Positions 6,931-7,004 of a stretch of 7,004 bases of DNA are shown here, in pieces. Positions within the stretch are counted from its first letter, which is position 1. Each line of letters starts with the position of its first letter. A program made the position numbers and the translations under genes. The DNA lies in contig JAUXJX010000100.1 of assembly GCA_030624545.1 (NCBI GenBank), positions 1 to 7,004 on the forward strand, given 5' to 3'. The notes beneath the pieces were generated by a model. That model saw only the letters and a program-made list of their open reading frames with translations. It was not told the origin of the DNA and made no database searches. The stretch comes from Bacteroidota bacterium (GTDB taxonomy: Bacteria > Zhuqueibacterota > JdFR-76 > DREG01).

Positions 6931-7004
6931 TAGAAAAATACGGAGGTGATAAGCAAAAACAAGAAGACGCTGTCTACCTTGCCGGCAAAATTGCCTGCCC
7001 CGGA
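6930..7004 (-). CDS. coxB: Frameshifted upstream piece of coxB, 5' end outside window
   Basis: Reading from 7004 the frame gives SGAGNFAGKVDSVFLF and then LLITSVFF before a TAG at 6930-6932. This is a typical COX2 N-terminal region leading into the first membrane helix. Adding one base to the T5 run (minus strand, 6934-6938) joins it to the main frame as VFFLVVITGAMIYF, a continuous helix. The gene therefore looks like one coxB split by a single-base loss, either real or a sequence error. The signal peptide and true start lie beyond the edge. Confidence 0.8.
   Translation of the reverse strand, partial: SGAGNFAGKVDSVFLFLLITSVFF

Noticed and set aside
6928..6932. A genuine split coxB with TAGTG stop-start coupling
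   Set aside because: The split falls inside the first membrane helix, the GTG has no Shine-Dalgarno site, and a one-base homopolymer change restores a normal protein, so a frameshift is simpler.

Overview
The window holds a block of respiratory-chain genes, all reading on the minus strand. In transcription order they are coxB (cytochrome c oxidase subunit II with a fused cytochrome c domain, running off the right edge), ctaB (heme O synthase), a 426-base AT-rich gap, a membrane protein with a C-terminal cytochrome c domain, actA (pentaheme cytochrome), actB (iron-sulfur subunit) and, at the left edge, the first codons of what is probably actC. Together they suggest an aerobic or facultatively aerobic Gram-negative bacterium that uses alternative complex III (ACIII) instead of a bc1 complex and passes electrons to a caa3-type heme-copper oxidase. 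The AXXXD-type variation in CtaB and the gene content fit the Bacteroidetes/Ignavibacteria/Calditrichaeota side of the tree. No rRNA or other marker is present, so the lineage is only a guess.

Layout: positions 6064-7004 hold coxB, which appears broken by a one-base frameshift in a T5 run near 6934-6938. ctaB (5182-6045) follows after 18 bases with its own ribosome binding site, so the two are probably co-transcribed. The gap 4756-5181 has no credible gene. It holds a 171-bp MITE-like element with imperfect inverted ends and a perfect 8-bp flanking direct repeat, and nearer the next gene a GC-rich REP-like hairpin. The second cluster runs 4755 to 1: the membrane cytochrome (3466-4755), actA (2903-3415), actB (53-2881) and the partial actC (1-32), with spacings of 20 to 50 bases.

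Working model: ACIII oxidises quinol through its membrane subunits (ActC and others, outside the window), ActB and ActA carry clusters and hemes, and electrons go to the CuA/heme c subunit CoxB. CtaB makes heme O, the precursor of heme A for the oxidase. The most unusual gene is the 429-residue membrane cytochrome. Its N-terminal half looks to me like a diverged cytochrome bd subunit I (CydA) fold, it ends in a monoheme cytochrome c domain, and no CydB partner is visible. Most of the rest is a recognisable ACIII/caa3 locus rather than a wholly new system.
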